From Artemisia argyi (lineage: Eukaryota > Streptophyta > Magnoliopsida > Asterales > Asteraceae): a stretch of 64,000 nucleotides of DNA. This document shows, in pieces, positions 23,001-35,200 of this stretch. The position numbers were made by a program, and so were the translations under genes. The notes beneath the pieces were generated by a model. That model was not told the DNA's origin and made no database searches. It saw only the letters and a program-made list of their open reading frames with translations. Where the stretch lies: contig CM060709.1 of assembly GCA_030686995.1 (NCBI GenBank), positions 130,867,873 to 130,931,872 of the forward strand. Reading direction: 5' to 3'. Numbering within the stretch: the first letter of the stretch is position 1; each line of letters begins with the position of its first letter.

Positions 23001-24131
23001 GTTACCTCCATCATAGACTTGATAGGTAGAGAAAAGACTTTTGTCCCCTGTCATGTGTCTTGAACAACCGCTATCTTTGATCCATTCATCCGGTTCCAAA
23101 CATACTTTCAAGCACACCTCATTTGAGCTTTGAGCCATAAGAGCTATTTCGTCATTTGTTGGTTCTTCATAATCATTCTCGCTATCACTCCAAGCATCAC
23201 TCACAAAAGCATTTTGAGTTTTGCTTTTGGGTGGTTTTGGACATTCTCCTATTAGGTGACTTGTATCTCTACATCTAAAACACTTTCTTTCATTCTTTAT
23301 TTTCTTAACATCCCGATCTTTACGTAGAGACTTCTTTTCATCTTTAGGTTTCCTTACAAACTTTCCTCATCTTCTAAAGAACTTCTTGATGTCTCTAACC
23401 GCCATGGCATATTCTTCATCATCACTATCCGAACTTGATTCCTCATCGTCACTTGATTCTATTCTAGCTTTTAAGGCAATAGATTTTACTTTCTCCTTCT
23501 TGCCTCTAACTATCTCCGAATCTTTTTCCATCACCATTTCGTGAACATTGAGGTTTCCAATAAGCTCGTCAAGTGCCATGCTTGAAAGATCTTTAGATTC
23601 TTCAATAGCCGTTACTTTTGCTCTCCACTTAGGATGAAGTGCTCTAAGGAATTTCCTGACAAAATTCTTGCTACAAAAAGATTCATCAAGTGCTTTAAGT
23701 GAAGTAATAATAGTGTTAAATCTAGCAAATGCACAATCAATAGTTTCATCTTCGGGAATAGAAAATTGTTCATATTGTTGGACAAGAAGATCAATTTTTT
23801 TATCCTTAACTTGTGAATTTCCTTGATGAGTAGTGATTAACGATTGGCAAATTTCTTTAGCGGTTTTGCACATAAAAACTCTTTCATACTCTTTCTTAGG
23901 TAAAGCATTGTAAAGCATCATTTTTGCTTCATTATTTTTGGCAATTAGTTTCTTTTGATCATCACTATGTTTAGTAAGTGAACTATCCTCATCCCGACCA
24001 CTTCCGGTAGCTTTATGATCACCTTCAATAATAATATACCATAGATCTATGTCTTTTGATTTTACGTAAGTTTCAAAACGGTTTTTCCAATAAATAAAAC
24101 CATTTGGTTCAAATAGTGGTGGTCTTTGCAT
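20043..24131 (-). pseudogene. gag-pol: Copia gag-pol polyprotein of element C, multiply broken
   Basis: In order: UBN2-type gag (24131-23367), zinc knuckle CFRCRDTSHLIGEC near 23270, aspartic protease region (DSGCSRHMTG) near 23070, GAG-pre-integrase (LWHRRLGH) near 22700, integrase core (GREFDNE, FSAPRTPQSNGVAERKNRTL) near 22330-22150, reverse transcriptase (MDVKSAFLNG; active site YVDDIIFGS near 20980) and RNase H (DSDHAGD, STTEAEYVSA, NPVQHARTKH) ending at TAG 20043-20045. Breaks are CGA-to-TGA stops near 23367 and 22431, TAA near 21434, CAA-to-TAA near 20170, a frameshift near 22340-22400 and a 38-bp duplication at 21951-22026. A probable first Met at 24163 is out of frame by one lost base. 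All domains are recognisable, so this copy died fairly recently. Confidence 0.92.
21951..22026 (-). repeat. Perfect 38-bp tandem duplication inside C pol
   Basis: 21951-21988 and 21989-22026 are identical. Because 38 is not a multiple of 3, the duplication shifts the frame between integrase and reverse transcriptase. The second unit would restore normal coding if one copy were absent. Confidence 0.9.
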
Positions 24132-24215
24132 AGATTGCCCTTCTTTGAATTTTCAAAATCCATGGATCGTTTCAAGTTTTAAGATACAATATATTTTAAA
24201 ATCTTGAGTAATGTA

Positions 24216-24230
24216 GCTCTTGATGCCAAT
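24216..24230 (-). other. Primer-binding site of element C
   Basis: Minus-strand ATTGGCATCAAGAGC directly after the LTR resembles the initiator-Met-tRNA site TTGGTATCAGAGC with small changes. The gag start region follows within 100 bp. Confidence 0.65.
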
Positions 24231-25356
24231 TGTGGAAAACTAGAAGGGGGGTTGAATAGTTTACCGGTTTTAAACTTGATTTTCTTCTAATACTTTTACG
24301 TGTAATTACCCATTAAGACGTATCAAACAATAAATTATATGCAAGTATAAAGTAAGAAACGATAAAACCATAACACAATTGTTTATCGTGGTTTAGCCAC
24401 AAGGAATCTTTTTCCTTGCCCTACTCCACGCCCCGAGTATCCAACTTGAGAGTTTTCTTGCACTAATCAACAAGCTCCTTTATCCGGCGGAGAAAACCTT
24501 ACACGTCGCTTACACACTATTTCCGACACTAAGCTAGATGTCAAGTTCTTTCACAAGGGTACAACCACTCCCGTTAGTTCTTTTACAAGGGTACAACAAC
24601 TCCCGATACTCTAAGTATTTTTAGGACTAAAATACTAACCAATCACTACAAATGGATACAATATAATGAAGTATAAACTTTACTAGTTTACACTAATGCT
24701 ATGCTAGACAAGTCTTGCAATGTTGTGTTGAAGCTTGTTAGATCGTGATCTTCTTGCTACAAAGAAAGATTCACAAATGTGAAAGTTTACTGAGTTAGAA
24801 ATGAAGTATATGCAGTGAAATATGATAGAGAGTGATAAATAAAACTCAAGAAGTGAGTTGCTATTTATAGGCCTTCAAACAGACCAACCCACGAAAACGG
24901 CGGAACCCATCCTTTGTTTCCGTCTGTTATGTCCGAGGGTTCCGCCAGCATGTTTGACAGAATCCTGCATAAAATATTTCACAATCTAACACAATATTCT
25001 CAAGATCTCCCAAAGTCAACTTTGAGATCTTGAGTGTGAATCAATACATAATAAAACATGTTTCTTACACACTTACATACATGTTTCTTTGAAGGGACAT
25101 GTGTGATGCAAGGAATGATGTAACTTAACATTTTATTTCTAATTTTAGATATTCCTAAAAAAGAAAGTATACATGTAAAAATAGTTTATGTATAGAGTTA
25201 AAATATGTTTGTTTGAAATGTTTAGCAAGTGAATGTTTTACTAAAAAGAGTTTGCTTGCTTATATCCTAATATGACAAACTAATTAGTAAACTTGCTAAA
25301 TATACATAATAGACATTTTCAATACATGTACTTAAACTAATGTATACTTACTTAGA
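24231..25356 (-). repeat. 5' LTR of element C, truncated
   Basis: Starts TGTGGAAAACTAG on the plus strand and matches 14135-15260. The remaining 165 bp, which would be the start of U3 on the minus strand, are missing at the junction with E. The TATA box and the GGCGGAACC words upstream of it are kept. Confidence 0.85.
24861..24950 (-). promoter_or_regulatory. TATA box and paired GGCGGAACC words of the C 5' LTR
   Basis: Minus-strand TATAAATAG at 24861-24869. Immediately upstream on that strand are GGCGGAACCCT, then GGAAACA-type spacer, then the inverted GGGTTCCGCC word (plus-strand positions about 24899-24949). Confidence 0.6.
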
Positions 25357-25357
25357 C
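25356..25357. other. Deletion junction between element C and element E
   Basis: C's LTR stops at ...CTTAGA and E's LTR begins at ...CCGATGTAG without its first 87 bp. The lost parent sequences read ...CTTAGAAATTAC (C) and ...ACCTGACCGATG (E), which share GA at the breakpoint. A deletion by short-homology joining explains the missing parts of C, B and E together. Confidence 0.7.
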
Positions 25358-25658
25358 CGATGTAGTATAGTATAGTGGTAAGTACGGGGGATTGATTGTT
25401 CTCCACAGGGAATAGTATTCCCTACGATCAAAACTTAATTAAACTAGGTCTAGAGGTGAGAGATGATTATTTTTGTGTTTTTATGGTTTTTAGAAAGCAA
25501 GTAAAAATCTCAGGTTTTGGAAGAGTGGGCGGAATTAGTTGCTAGTCAACTAACCCAAATAACTACAAATGCAATAAAAATAAAATAACAAGAAAGTAAA
25601 TGTGGAGAAAAACAATAATGAGAGAAACGTGTTTACTTAGATTTCACTACTCCCTAGC
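25357..25658 (-). repeat. 3' LTR of element E, first part (left of D)
   Basis: Matches the right LTR from 60220 onward. It begins with the tRNA-Asp-like segment (TGTAGTATAG, TATAG, TGGTAAGTA) and is interrupted at 25658 by element D with TSD CTAGC. Confidence 0.85.
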
Positions 25659-26845
25659 TGTAGCAACCCGTAAATTTTCACACGTTAAAATGAATATTTT
25701 GCTCTTTTGACTTTGACTTTTGACTATTTGACTTTTACCGTAACGTAAAAGCAATTACTATGACCAGTAGTTAACCAGTAGTCTTCCAAGTTAAATAATT
25801 CCCTCTGCTTCGAATTATTACTCTTTAAACATTTTTCGGTCACCTCTATTTATTTAACGAGAGACTATCTCGCAAAACTTGAAAAGCGCACACAACGAGT
25901 GCCGGCACAACCTATAATTTTTCAGACTATTATTCTAAATAGTACCACTATTTATTTTTATCAGAAAATACGAGTTATTTATTTTCTGACGATTACCGGT
26001 GATTTAAAACTTAAAAGCTAGAGGATATATCGCTTTTCTTGAAGAACGATACCGACACCGCATTAATAATGGTTTAAATTTTATCATTATTATTTGGAGT
26101 CAATAATTTCATTTTTATTTTGCTAATATAAAACGCTTCTAGAAATATATCTTGCGTATTTACTCAACCAAAATACTGAGTTACACTTTAGCTTAACGGG
26201 ACACGAAATACACGGTATGATAATAATACAAGCCCACCTTTCCATTCCTATCCTACTTAACCACCGCCTTTTAATTGAGAAAGATAAAAATCAGATCTTA
26301 TCTATCTCTTCCTCATCTCACTCTCTCTTATCAAAGAAAAGGTATAATCTCCTCCCTCCCTCTCTCCCAAGCTGCTACGCCGCCTCATCCTCCACCGCCA
26401 TCACCAACATCAATGCCACAAGGGCGTGGGTGTTTATTTGGTCTCGGGTTTACAAAAATCTGCAAAAGGTTGGCTTGGTTTTGGGTGTATTTTGGTTCGA
26501 GATAACCACCGCCGCCACCACCTCTTCCACTCTCGTTTTGGGTATTAACACAACCTTGTTTCATCTCTTTTTCATTTTATTCTTGTATCCGAATATTGAA
26601 TCAAAACGTTACAAGTTTTTCGTGGAAATAAATTAGAATAAAACATGTTTTTAACAATAAATCGTGTGGTGAATCAACAAAATTCGTGGGTTAGTGTAGT
26701 TTGGAATGAGTCATGTCAGACCCGTGTGGGTACGGGTCAAGACCAGTAAGGGTCACGGTTTGGTATTGTATGGATTTGCTTCTAGTCAATATTCCAGCTT
26801 ATCTTGGCTTCATTGGTTTTTATTTTATGTTTGGTTCTGGTAAAT

Positions 26846-27545
26846 ACCACCCCGAAGGGTGTGCTTGCCTTGCTGTCACATCTCACCCAAAAGGGGTGTT
26901 TGCTTTTGTTAAACCAAGAAGTCCAAGGTTGAGCTTGGTTTGGTTTGGTTCCTGGCCGCTAACAGCACACCCCAAGAGGGTGTAGGTTTGGTTTTGACTT
27001 GTTAGTTTCAGCCATAGCCGAAGGGTGTGTTTGTTGTGATTCGGCTGGAAAGGAAATACTCAAAGGATGTGTTTGTTTTTGCGTCAGACATCCCGACTAG
27101 GGGCGCTTGATGCTTGTTTGTGCACGGTTCAAACCAACCCAAGAGGGTTGTGTTTATTTGTGCTCGGTGAACCCAACCCACAAGGGTATTTGTTTGATTC
27201 TGCTTCTCGACTGGAAACTAACACAGGGGTGTTGTTTTGCTTACGACCCACCACAGCAGCGACTCAACAAAATAAAGGGTGTCCGTTTGGTTTATTTCAG
27301 TCCACACCACAACACCCAAAGGGTGCGCTTGGATAGGCTTATTACAGCCCAAACAGGGGCATTTGCTTGCTGCTACGCAGCCCCAGCAATGGTGTGTTTG
27401 TTTGCTGAAACGCAGCCTAACTAGGGTGCGTTTGTTGGCTGCTAAAACGGCCCAACCAGGGGTGTCTGTTAACTGCCAAAACAGCCCCAAATAGGGCACG
27501 TTTGCTACTGATTTTCTGCATAATAGGGTGCGTTTTGTTTGTTTA
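26846..27545 (+). repeat. Degenerate GGGTGTGTTTG repeat array in the D LTR
   Basis: About 15 units of 35-50 bp share a core like CCMAANAGGGTGTGTTTGTTT, often followed by GCTG and an inverted CAGCCC. Copies are diverged from one another but nearly identical between the two LTRs (second copy 33457-34157), so the array existed before this insertion. Confidence 0.65.
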
Positions 27546-28565
27546 TTTACTGCGTACATGAGCTGTTTGGAACAGCTCACTGCAGTCCCACCTTTTCGGC
27601 GATATCTAGAGTTCTACAACTCTGGTTGATGCGCCGTTTGCGGTTACATTTACGTTTATGTCTTACCTACATTTCATAAAATTGGGCCGAACTCCAGAAA
27701 TGACCAGAACCATGAGCTTTTTGTGATTGAAATCTGGTGTGCAGATTTTGACACCTTTCGCCATTTTGGCTCTCATTTACTCATCGGGATGAGTTATGAG
27801 GTGCGCCACCCGGCGAAACGACCACAAGACATAGCTCTATCACCCTATCTAATTACCTAAGGCCCATAACTCACTGAGTTGTGCAGACTTTCCAATCTTT
27901 GGGACTGTTTTAGAATTTCAGTTTCTAACTCATACATAGGGCTTGTTTTAGCAAATCTTCAAGTACAAACCTCATGTACCATGTCAAATACATATATAAT
28001 CTTACAAGGGTTTAGGATTAATGTATTGCACTCTTAATGGACTTACGACTTAATAACAAATCACTTATTACCGGACTTTATTACACGGACTGTCACTTGA
28101 TTATTATTGGATTTCTACCCAATAACCAATAAATACAAGTCGGAACTTCTAATGACTATTTATTAGTTAAACATAACTAATCCATATATCTCATTTATAT
28201 ATCTGCTTATCTGGTTCATACCGGTTTATTCTTTTATACGTGCTTATTACCTATTCATACTTATGCTATATGATTTGTACTTTGGCGTGCGTTTTGTCTG
28301 AGTCTATGACTTTATACCATCACACGAATGGGATACTAAACTTTTTACAAACATTGATACAAATATTCCACGAAAACTACAACACTCTACCTTTTGAAAC
28401 TCATACGTATCGATTACTTTCTGTGTATTATGTTTTGAGACAAGCTTATATTCATTAGGTTATGCCGATTCTGTATCGTTGCGCTCTAATTATTGACATC
28501 ACTTATGTTACTATTCTTCCATACTCCTTGGCACAGTTGTGTTCATTACATCACTACATCCCAAG

Positions 28566-29091
28566 GTGAGTTCATAGCCCCACTTTCCATTACTTAATTG
28601 TTTTACAAACCCTTGGGGGGAATACATGCTATTTTAACCGAGCACAATGTTTTTAAATTGTATGCTTGCCTGATTGTTTTATTATCACTAAGTACCAGCC
28701 TTGCTAAACCGAGATCCCTTATTATGAACCATTTAATCACTAGCAATAGTGAGCGCAAATATTGTGAATAGGCCTATTGGGATTGACGAATCCCATTTGT
28801 ATTGACTAAGTTCAAACAAATGCACTAATATTTGAGATTTAGGTATGTTAGCAAAGTACCTACCGGGATAAATCTGCCGATTGATATTGGTACACGTTAA
28901 CGTTTTGGTGTCATAAGCTTAGTGTATAATACATTTTATGGGCGTATAATAACGTAGCCTACCTGTTTTGTTTTCCAAACATTGGTGTGAGTTTACAAGC
29001 TCACACTACCAACATATTGTGTTCAAAAGATTTAACAAACTCTATGAATATCACTCAACCTTTGTGTTGACCTCTCAAGCATGTATTTCAG
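28566..29091 (+). other. Candidate intron in the D LTR
   Basis: The donor-like AAG|GTGAGT is at 28563-28571 and the acceptor-like ATGTATTTCAG|G ends at 29091. F and G LTRs have matching candidate sites at equivalent places (57462-58087 and 48495-49285). Splicing is not shown. Confidence 0.4.
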
Positions 29092-29798
29092 GTTCATGAC
29101 GATCAAGGATGGCACGGAATGGCACGGATACTCAAGAGGGCTATAAATTTTATTATCATTCGAAAACTCACTTAATGTGATTTGTAAACATGGAACCAAT
29201 TGGGACCTCATTTTATAATCTCTGATATTTATATATTTTGAATGATACATCTTTTAAAACGACTCAATTGGAGTTCGTTTTCTATTAATGTGACTATTGT
29301 GCCGTCAAGTAACACCCAGTTTGAATTCCGCTGCATCCATGAATTGGGGGTGTTACAGATTGGTACCAGAGCCATGGTTATAGAGAAACGGGTCTAATTG
29401 AGACCTAAACTATAACCACATGTACAAGCAAAAACATTTTATAGCCTTCCGCTCTCTGTGTCTTCCATCCTCCAGACGATTATGGACTTAGTAAGCATGT
29501 TATGCTACACAAACATATTAGTATATTCATATATACCCATTTTGAGCATTTCCCCGTAGACATTTTATGCTACACAAACATAATTACATATTAATATATG
29601 TACCCTAAACATAATTGAGCATTTCCCCGTAAGCATTTTATACTACATGAACATATTAGTATCTTGATATATAAACTCGGTTTATTTTCAATCATTTATC
29701 TAAACAATGGACTAAACATATCTGCGTATGCCTATTCTAGAGCATTACGACACAACCAGATTCTCCCAATCATGTTCCTACTGCAACATTTTATGTCC

Positions 29799-29978
29799 AA
29801 GACATTGTAACTGATTGCAATGGTCTTTCCTATTTTCCAAGACATTGTATTATACAATGGTCTTAACCATTTCTCAAATGTTTTGAGTCACACAATGGTC
29901 TAACCTACTTCCCAGACATTATGAATTGCACAATGGTCTAACCTACTTCTGAGACATTGTGTTATGTGCAATGGTCTC
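29799..29978 (+). repeat. Five near-palindromic hairpin units AGACATTGT...ACAATGGTCT
   Basis: Units lie near 29799-29826, 29839-29863, 29872-29900, 29914-29939 and 29951-29978. Each reads AGACATTGT, a short spacer, then ACAATGGTCT, with variation, so each can fold on itself. Spacers between units repeat CTAACCTACTTC. Confidence 0.65.
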
Positions 29979-32232
29979 TAGACTTATTCCATCACATCAT
30001 CAATATCATTTCATATGATATCAAAAACCCGTCACAACCTATCGATTTCTAAATAGAAATATGAGATTTATAAAGGACAAACAAATCCATTACCTATAAA
30101 AGCTGAAGTTCAGCTCTACATTCATCAAAGTTTTCTTATGAAACCTTCATTATTAAAAGTTCGGGATCCTGGCCAAGTATGTTCTATTTTAGAACTACTT
30201 AAAACTTCCTTTCCATACGTACCTACCCTTACTATCTTCTATGCAATGGAATATGAAAACATACGTTACAAGTCTTGTATGGACGGGACTTGCAACTTAA
30301 GGGTTTGACATCGCCTTTGTTTAGTGGACAGTTTCCCGAAAGCAACGGACATATCACAAGTATACCTAATTTAGGTATTTGAAAATTTTATCGAACCTCG
30401 GCTAAATATAGACTAGTCACCTATATTTAACCTAGGGACAGTGGAATATAGTCTGACTAACTATATTCGACTTAAAATTTTCAAATACTGAGAATAGTTG
30501 TGCTAGGGTTATGTTTAGATTGATTTCCTACATAAACTCGATACACCACCAGAATACTTTAAAACAATCTAGAGACACGATAGTGCCTTACCACTCAGCA
30601 AGATTTTAACACCTTATTTGTACGGCCTAATTTCATTCTTGAAAGTTTTCATTTATAAGATAATCCGAACTACTATCTTGGGATAGTTATCAATTCTTCT
30701 CTTTATCCCTTAGAAGTACTAGCCTGTTTAGGTCCTAAAGGATACCATTCCGTCATAAACCTTTAAAATCTCTTAAAATTTTAAAGCAAACTTGACATCT
30801 CTACCAATATTAATATTAAGCATACACTACACACTTTTGTTCATCAACATATCACATCATTATCTTCACAACCGTTGCAACTACAAGCACCCTCATCAGC
30901 TTTACAAGATTGAATATTCATTTTGTACTTTTGGAAGACCAGTATCATCTCGTAATACACTACCTTGTAACTCACCGGCTAAGTATGAATGTTGTGTTGG
31001 GAATTCTTAGGTAGGAGGATTTATAACGTCCTTATTTGAAATGGATTGGGATGCCTGTTCATTTAAATAAAGAAATTGTAAATCACCCAACCATAAGTTT
31101 ATATTCCTCTATTTACATTGTTTGGGATGCCTCTTTATGTAAATAAAGAATTATAAACAAGTGGGCTTAGTTGTATCCGATATGACATGAGTATGAACTC
31201 GAACTTTAGAAACTCCGGTATTCTATTTCTCAGCAAAAGTTTTAAGATCTCATTAGAATTCCTAAGTTCATTCATAAGTTGTCACTTTTGTCGTTGCAAA
31301 TCTTTACAATCATGAGTTATTTATTGAGTTAACAGACTTGTTACACTTTTGACTTGGTTCAGTCTCAAACTAACAGACTGTGTTTGATATTCTACCTACT
31401 TTACTTGAGTGTATGGACACCTACACATAAACTCTCCCAAGAGTTCCTTCCATTTGTTGACCTTTATTTTAGAGACATTGTTTCTCGAAATGTTCTCTCT
31501 CCACATCCCCACACCGTTTGTTACTATTGTTATTTTTGCCATCATTTAATTCATGAGCAGACCGAGCTCTTACAACATGATTCACTGGCTTACGAGACAT
31601 CAAAATTGATTCATCATCTAGGCACCTAAATGCAACCACTCTCTCTAGGCTTTTGAAACTGCTGCATTTGCAACTCATGAAATCCTTGTGAAAACAACCT
31701 CTTAACACCTGGCACAACAATCACTTGAAGAGGCGCTACAACATTTGGTTCTCCAATATTTTCAGCTAGCCCTGCAACATTAGACTCTCCAATTGTGTTA
31801 GTCCTCCAAACATCTATACCCTTACTTTATTTCTTACAAATGTTAGTTTGAGCCATGATATTAATCGTAGCACTTTCGCTCACCCATCGAAACATTAAAA
31901 GAGTTCCTGATTTCACCTCGGAGTGTGAGATCAAAATTCTCCACAAATACCTACACTCTTTCCCAGACATCTCAACATCTGGCTAGGATTGGTCACTATT
32001 CCTCTAGAAGAGATCCAGATTGACGAATGTTTGAACTTTATCACAAAACCAATCAAGATCATAGACCGTAAAGTCATACGACTTAAGTAAGGTCGCATTC
32101 CTATTATTCAAGAGTTCGTTAGAACTTTCGGTAAGAACTCGAATTCACATGGGAGCGTGAAGACCAGATACGTCGCAAGTACTTCCATCTTGTCTCGACT
32201 CTCGAACACTCTGTCAACAGATAACACCCGCT

Positions 32233-32269
32233 GAACTTCGGAACGAAGTTCCAATTGAGGGGTGGATAC
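32233..32269 (+). other. PPT-proximal hairpin and polypurine tract of element D
   Basis: GAACTTCG, loop GAA, CGAAGTTC (perfect 8-bp stem, 32233-32251). Eighteen nt follow, including TTGAGGGGTGGA, then the 3' LTR begins at 32270. Confidence 0.7.
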
Positions 32270-35200
32270 TGTAGCAACCCGTAAATTTTCACACGTTAAA
32301 ATGAATATTTTGCTCTTTTGACTTTGACTTTTGACTATTTGAATTTTACCGTAACGTAAAAGCAATTACTATGACCAGTAGTTAACCAGTAGTCTTCCAA
32401 GTTAAATAATTCCCTCTGCTTCGAATTATTACTCTTTAAACATTTTTCGGTCACCTCTATTTATTTAACGAGAGATTATCTCGCAAAACTTGAAAAGCGC
32501 ACACAACGAGTGCCGGCACAACCTATAATTTTTCAGACTATTATTCTAAATAGTACCACTATTTATTTTTATCAGAAAATACGAGTTATTTATTTTCTGA
32601 CGATTACCGGTGATTTAAAACTTAAAAGCTAGAGGATATATCGCTTTTCTTGAAGAACGATACCGACACCGCATTAATAATGGTTTAAATTTTATCATTA
32701 TTATTTGGAGTCAATAATTTCATTTTTATTTTGCTAATATAAAACGCTTCTAGAAATATATCTTGCGTATTTACTCAACCAAAATACTGAGTTACACTTT
32801 AGCTTAACAGGACAAGAAATACACGGTATGATAATAATACAAGCCCACCTTTCCATTCCTATCCTACTTAACCACCGCCTTTTAATTGAGAAAGATAAAA
32901 ATCAGATCTTATCTATCTCTTCCTCATCTCACTCTCTCTTATCAAAGAAAAGGTATTATCTCCTCCCTCCCTCTCTCCCAAGCTGCTACGCCGCCTCATC
33001 CTCCACCGCCATCACCAACATCAATGCCACAAGGGCGTGGGTGTTTATTTGGTCTCGGGTTTACAAAAATCTGCAAAAGGTTGGCTTGGTTTTGGGTGTA
33101 TTTTGGTTCGAGATAACCACCGCCGCCACCACCTCTTCCACTCTCGTTTTGGGTATTAACACAACCTTGTTTCATCTCTTTTTCATTTTATTCTTGTATC
33201 CGAATATTGAATCAAAACGTTACAAGTTTTTCGTGGAAATAAACTAGAATAAAACATGTTTTTAACAATAAATCGTGTGGTGAATCAACAAAATTCGTGG
33301 GTTAGTGTAGTTTGGAATGAGTCATGTCAGACCCGTGTGGGTACGGGTCAAGACCAGTAAGGGTCACGGTTTGGTATTGTATGGATTTGCTTCTAGTCAA
33401 TATTCCAGCTTATCTTGGCTTCATTGGTTTTTATTTTATGTTTGGTTCTGGTAAATACCACCCCGAAGGGTGTGCTTGCCTTGCTGTCACATCTCACCCA
33501 AAAGGGGTGTTTGCTTTTGTTAAACCAAGAAGTCCAAGGTTGAGCTTGGTTTGGTTTGGTTCCTGGCCGCTAACAGCACACCCCAAGAGGGTGTAGGTTT
33601 GGTTTTGACTTGTTAGTTTCAGCCATAGCCGAAGGGTGTGTTTGTTGTGATTCGGCTGGAAAGGAAATACTCAAAGGATGTGTTTGTTTTTGCGTCAGAC
33701 ATCCCGACTAGGGGCGCTTGATGCTTGTTTGTGCACGGTTCAAACCAACCCAAGAGGGTTGTGTTTATTTGTGCTCGGTGAACCCAACCCACAAGGGTAT
33801 TTGTTTGATTCTGCTTCTCGACTGGAAACTAACACAGGGGTGTTGTTTTGCTTACGACCCACCACAGCAGCGACTCAACAAAATAAAGGGTGTCCGTTTG
33901 GTTTATTTCAGTCCACACCACAACACCCAAAGGGTGCGCTTGGATAGGCTTATTACAGCCCAAACAGGGGCATTTGCTTGCTGCTACGCAGCCCCAGCAA
34001 TGGTGTGTTTGTTTGCTGAAACGCAGCCTAACTAGGGTGCGTTTGTTGGCTGCTAAAACGGCCCAACCAGGGGTGTCTGTTAACTGCCAAAACAGCCCCA
34101 AATAGGGCACGTTTGCTACTGATTTTCTGCATAATAGGGTGCGTTTTGTTTGTTTATTTACTGCATACATGAGCTGTTTGGAACAGCTCACTGCAGTCCC
34201 ACCTTTTCGGCGATATCTAGAGTTCTACAACTCTGGTTGATGCGCCGTTTGCGGTTACATTTACGTTTATGTCTTACCTACATTTCATAAAACTGGGCCG
34301 AACTCCAGAAATGACCAGAACCATGAGCTTTTTGTGATTGAAATCTGGTGTGCAGATTTTGACACCTTTCGCCATTTTGGCTCTCATTTACTCATCGGGA
34401 TGAGTTATGAGGTGCGCCACCCGGCGAAACGACCACAAGACATAGCTCTATCACCCTATCTAATTACCTAAGGCCCATAACTCACTGAGTTGTGCAGACT
34501 TTCCAATCTTTGGGACTGTTTTAGAATTTCAGTTTCTAACTCATACATAGGGCTTGTTTTAGCAAATCTTCAAGTTACAAACCTCATGTACCATGTCAAA
34601 TACATATATAATCTTACAAGGGTTTAGGATTAATGTATTGCACTCTTAATGGACTTACGACTTAATAACAAATCACTTATTACCGGACTTTATTACACGG
34701 ACTGTCACTTGATTATTATTGGATTTCTACCCAATAACCAATAAATACAAGTTGGAACTTCTAATGACTATTTATTAGTTAAACATAACTAATCCATATA
34801 TCTCATTTATATATCTGCTTATCTGGTTCATACCGGTTTATTCTTTTATACGTGCTTATTACCTATTCATACTTATGCTATATGATTTGTACTTTGGCGT
34901 GCGTTTTGTCTGAGTCTATGACTTTATACCATCACACGAATGGGATACTAAACTTTTTACAAACATTGATACAAATATTCCACGAAAACTACAACACTCT
35001 ACCTTTTGAAACTCATACGTATCGATTACTTTCTGCGTATTATGTTTTGAGACAAGCTTATATTCATTAGGTTATGCCGATTCTGTATCATTGCGCTCTA
35101 ATTATTGACATCACTTATGTTACTATTCTTCCATACTCCTTGGCACAGTTGTGTTCATTACATCACTACATCCCAAGGTGAGTTCATAGCCCCACTTTCC

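Larger units (their letters stand above)
14135..25356 (-). mobile_element. Element C: SIRE-like Copia retrotransposon with env-like ORFs, right end truncated
   Basis: Minus-strand order is LTR (24231-25356, truncated), primer-binding site, gag-pol (24131-20043), env-like ORF (19242-18135), Pro-rich ORF (17139-16009), several purine tracts, LTR (14135-15425). ORFs between pol and the 3' LTR are typical of SIRE/Maximus-type Copia elements. The right LTR lacks its last 165 bp and joins directly to element E. The left flank is B internal sequence, so C inserted into B. No TSD can be tested because the right end is lost. Confidence 0.88.
25659..29357 (+). repeat. 5' LTR of element D (3699 bp)
   Basis: It contains a degenerate GGGTGTGTTTG array (26846-27545), a 9-bp hairpin TGAGCTGTT, TGG, AACAGCTCA (27559-27579), a candidate intron (28566-29091) and a covarying hairpin (28779-28794). 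Short overlapping ORFs in the array region occur in several frames of both strands and are not credible genes. Confidence 0.9.
29358..32269 (+). other. Internal region of element D, noncoding
   Basis: It starts with the primer-binding site (29358-29373) and ends with the PPT-proximal hairpin and purine tract (32233-32269). Between them lie a five-unit hairpin array (29799-29978), duplicated GAGCATTTCCCCGTA words near 29550 and 29610, and a block with GACTAGTCACCTATATT (30412-30428) shared with element G. No ORF has a recognisable domain. Confidence 0.7.

Noticed and set aside
25357..25390. tRNA-Asp-like sequence TGTAGTATAG...TGGTAAGTA, also at 60219
   Set aside because: Only the 5' half is present, with a 5-nt insertion, and no anticodon arm, T arm or acceptor partner. 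It is part of the LTR and not a tRNA gene.
26217..27580. Overlapping ORFs in the D LTR (for example 26217-26636, 27107-27424 plus, 27218-27580 minus)
   Set aside because: Several frames on both strands, all within the repeat array or CT-rich sequence, with no domains. Their presence in both LTRs only reflects LTR identity.
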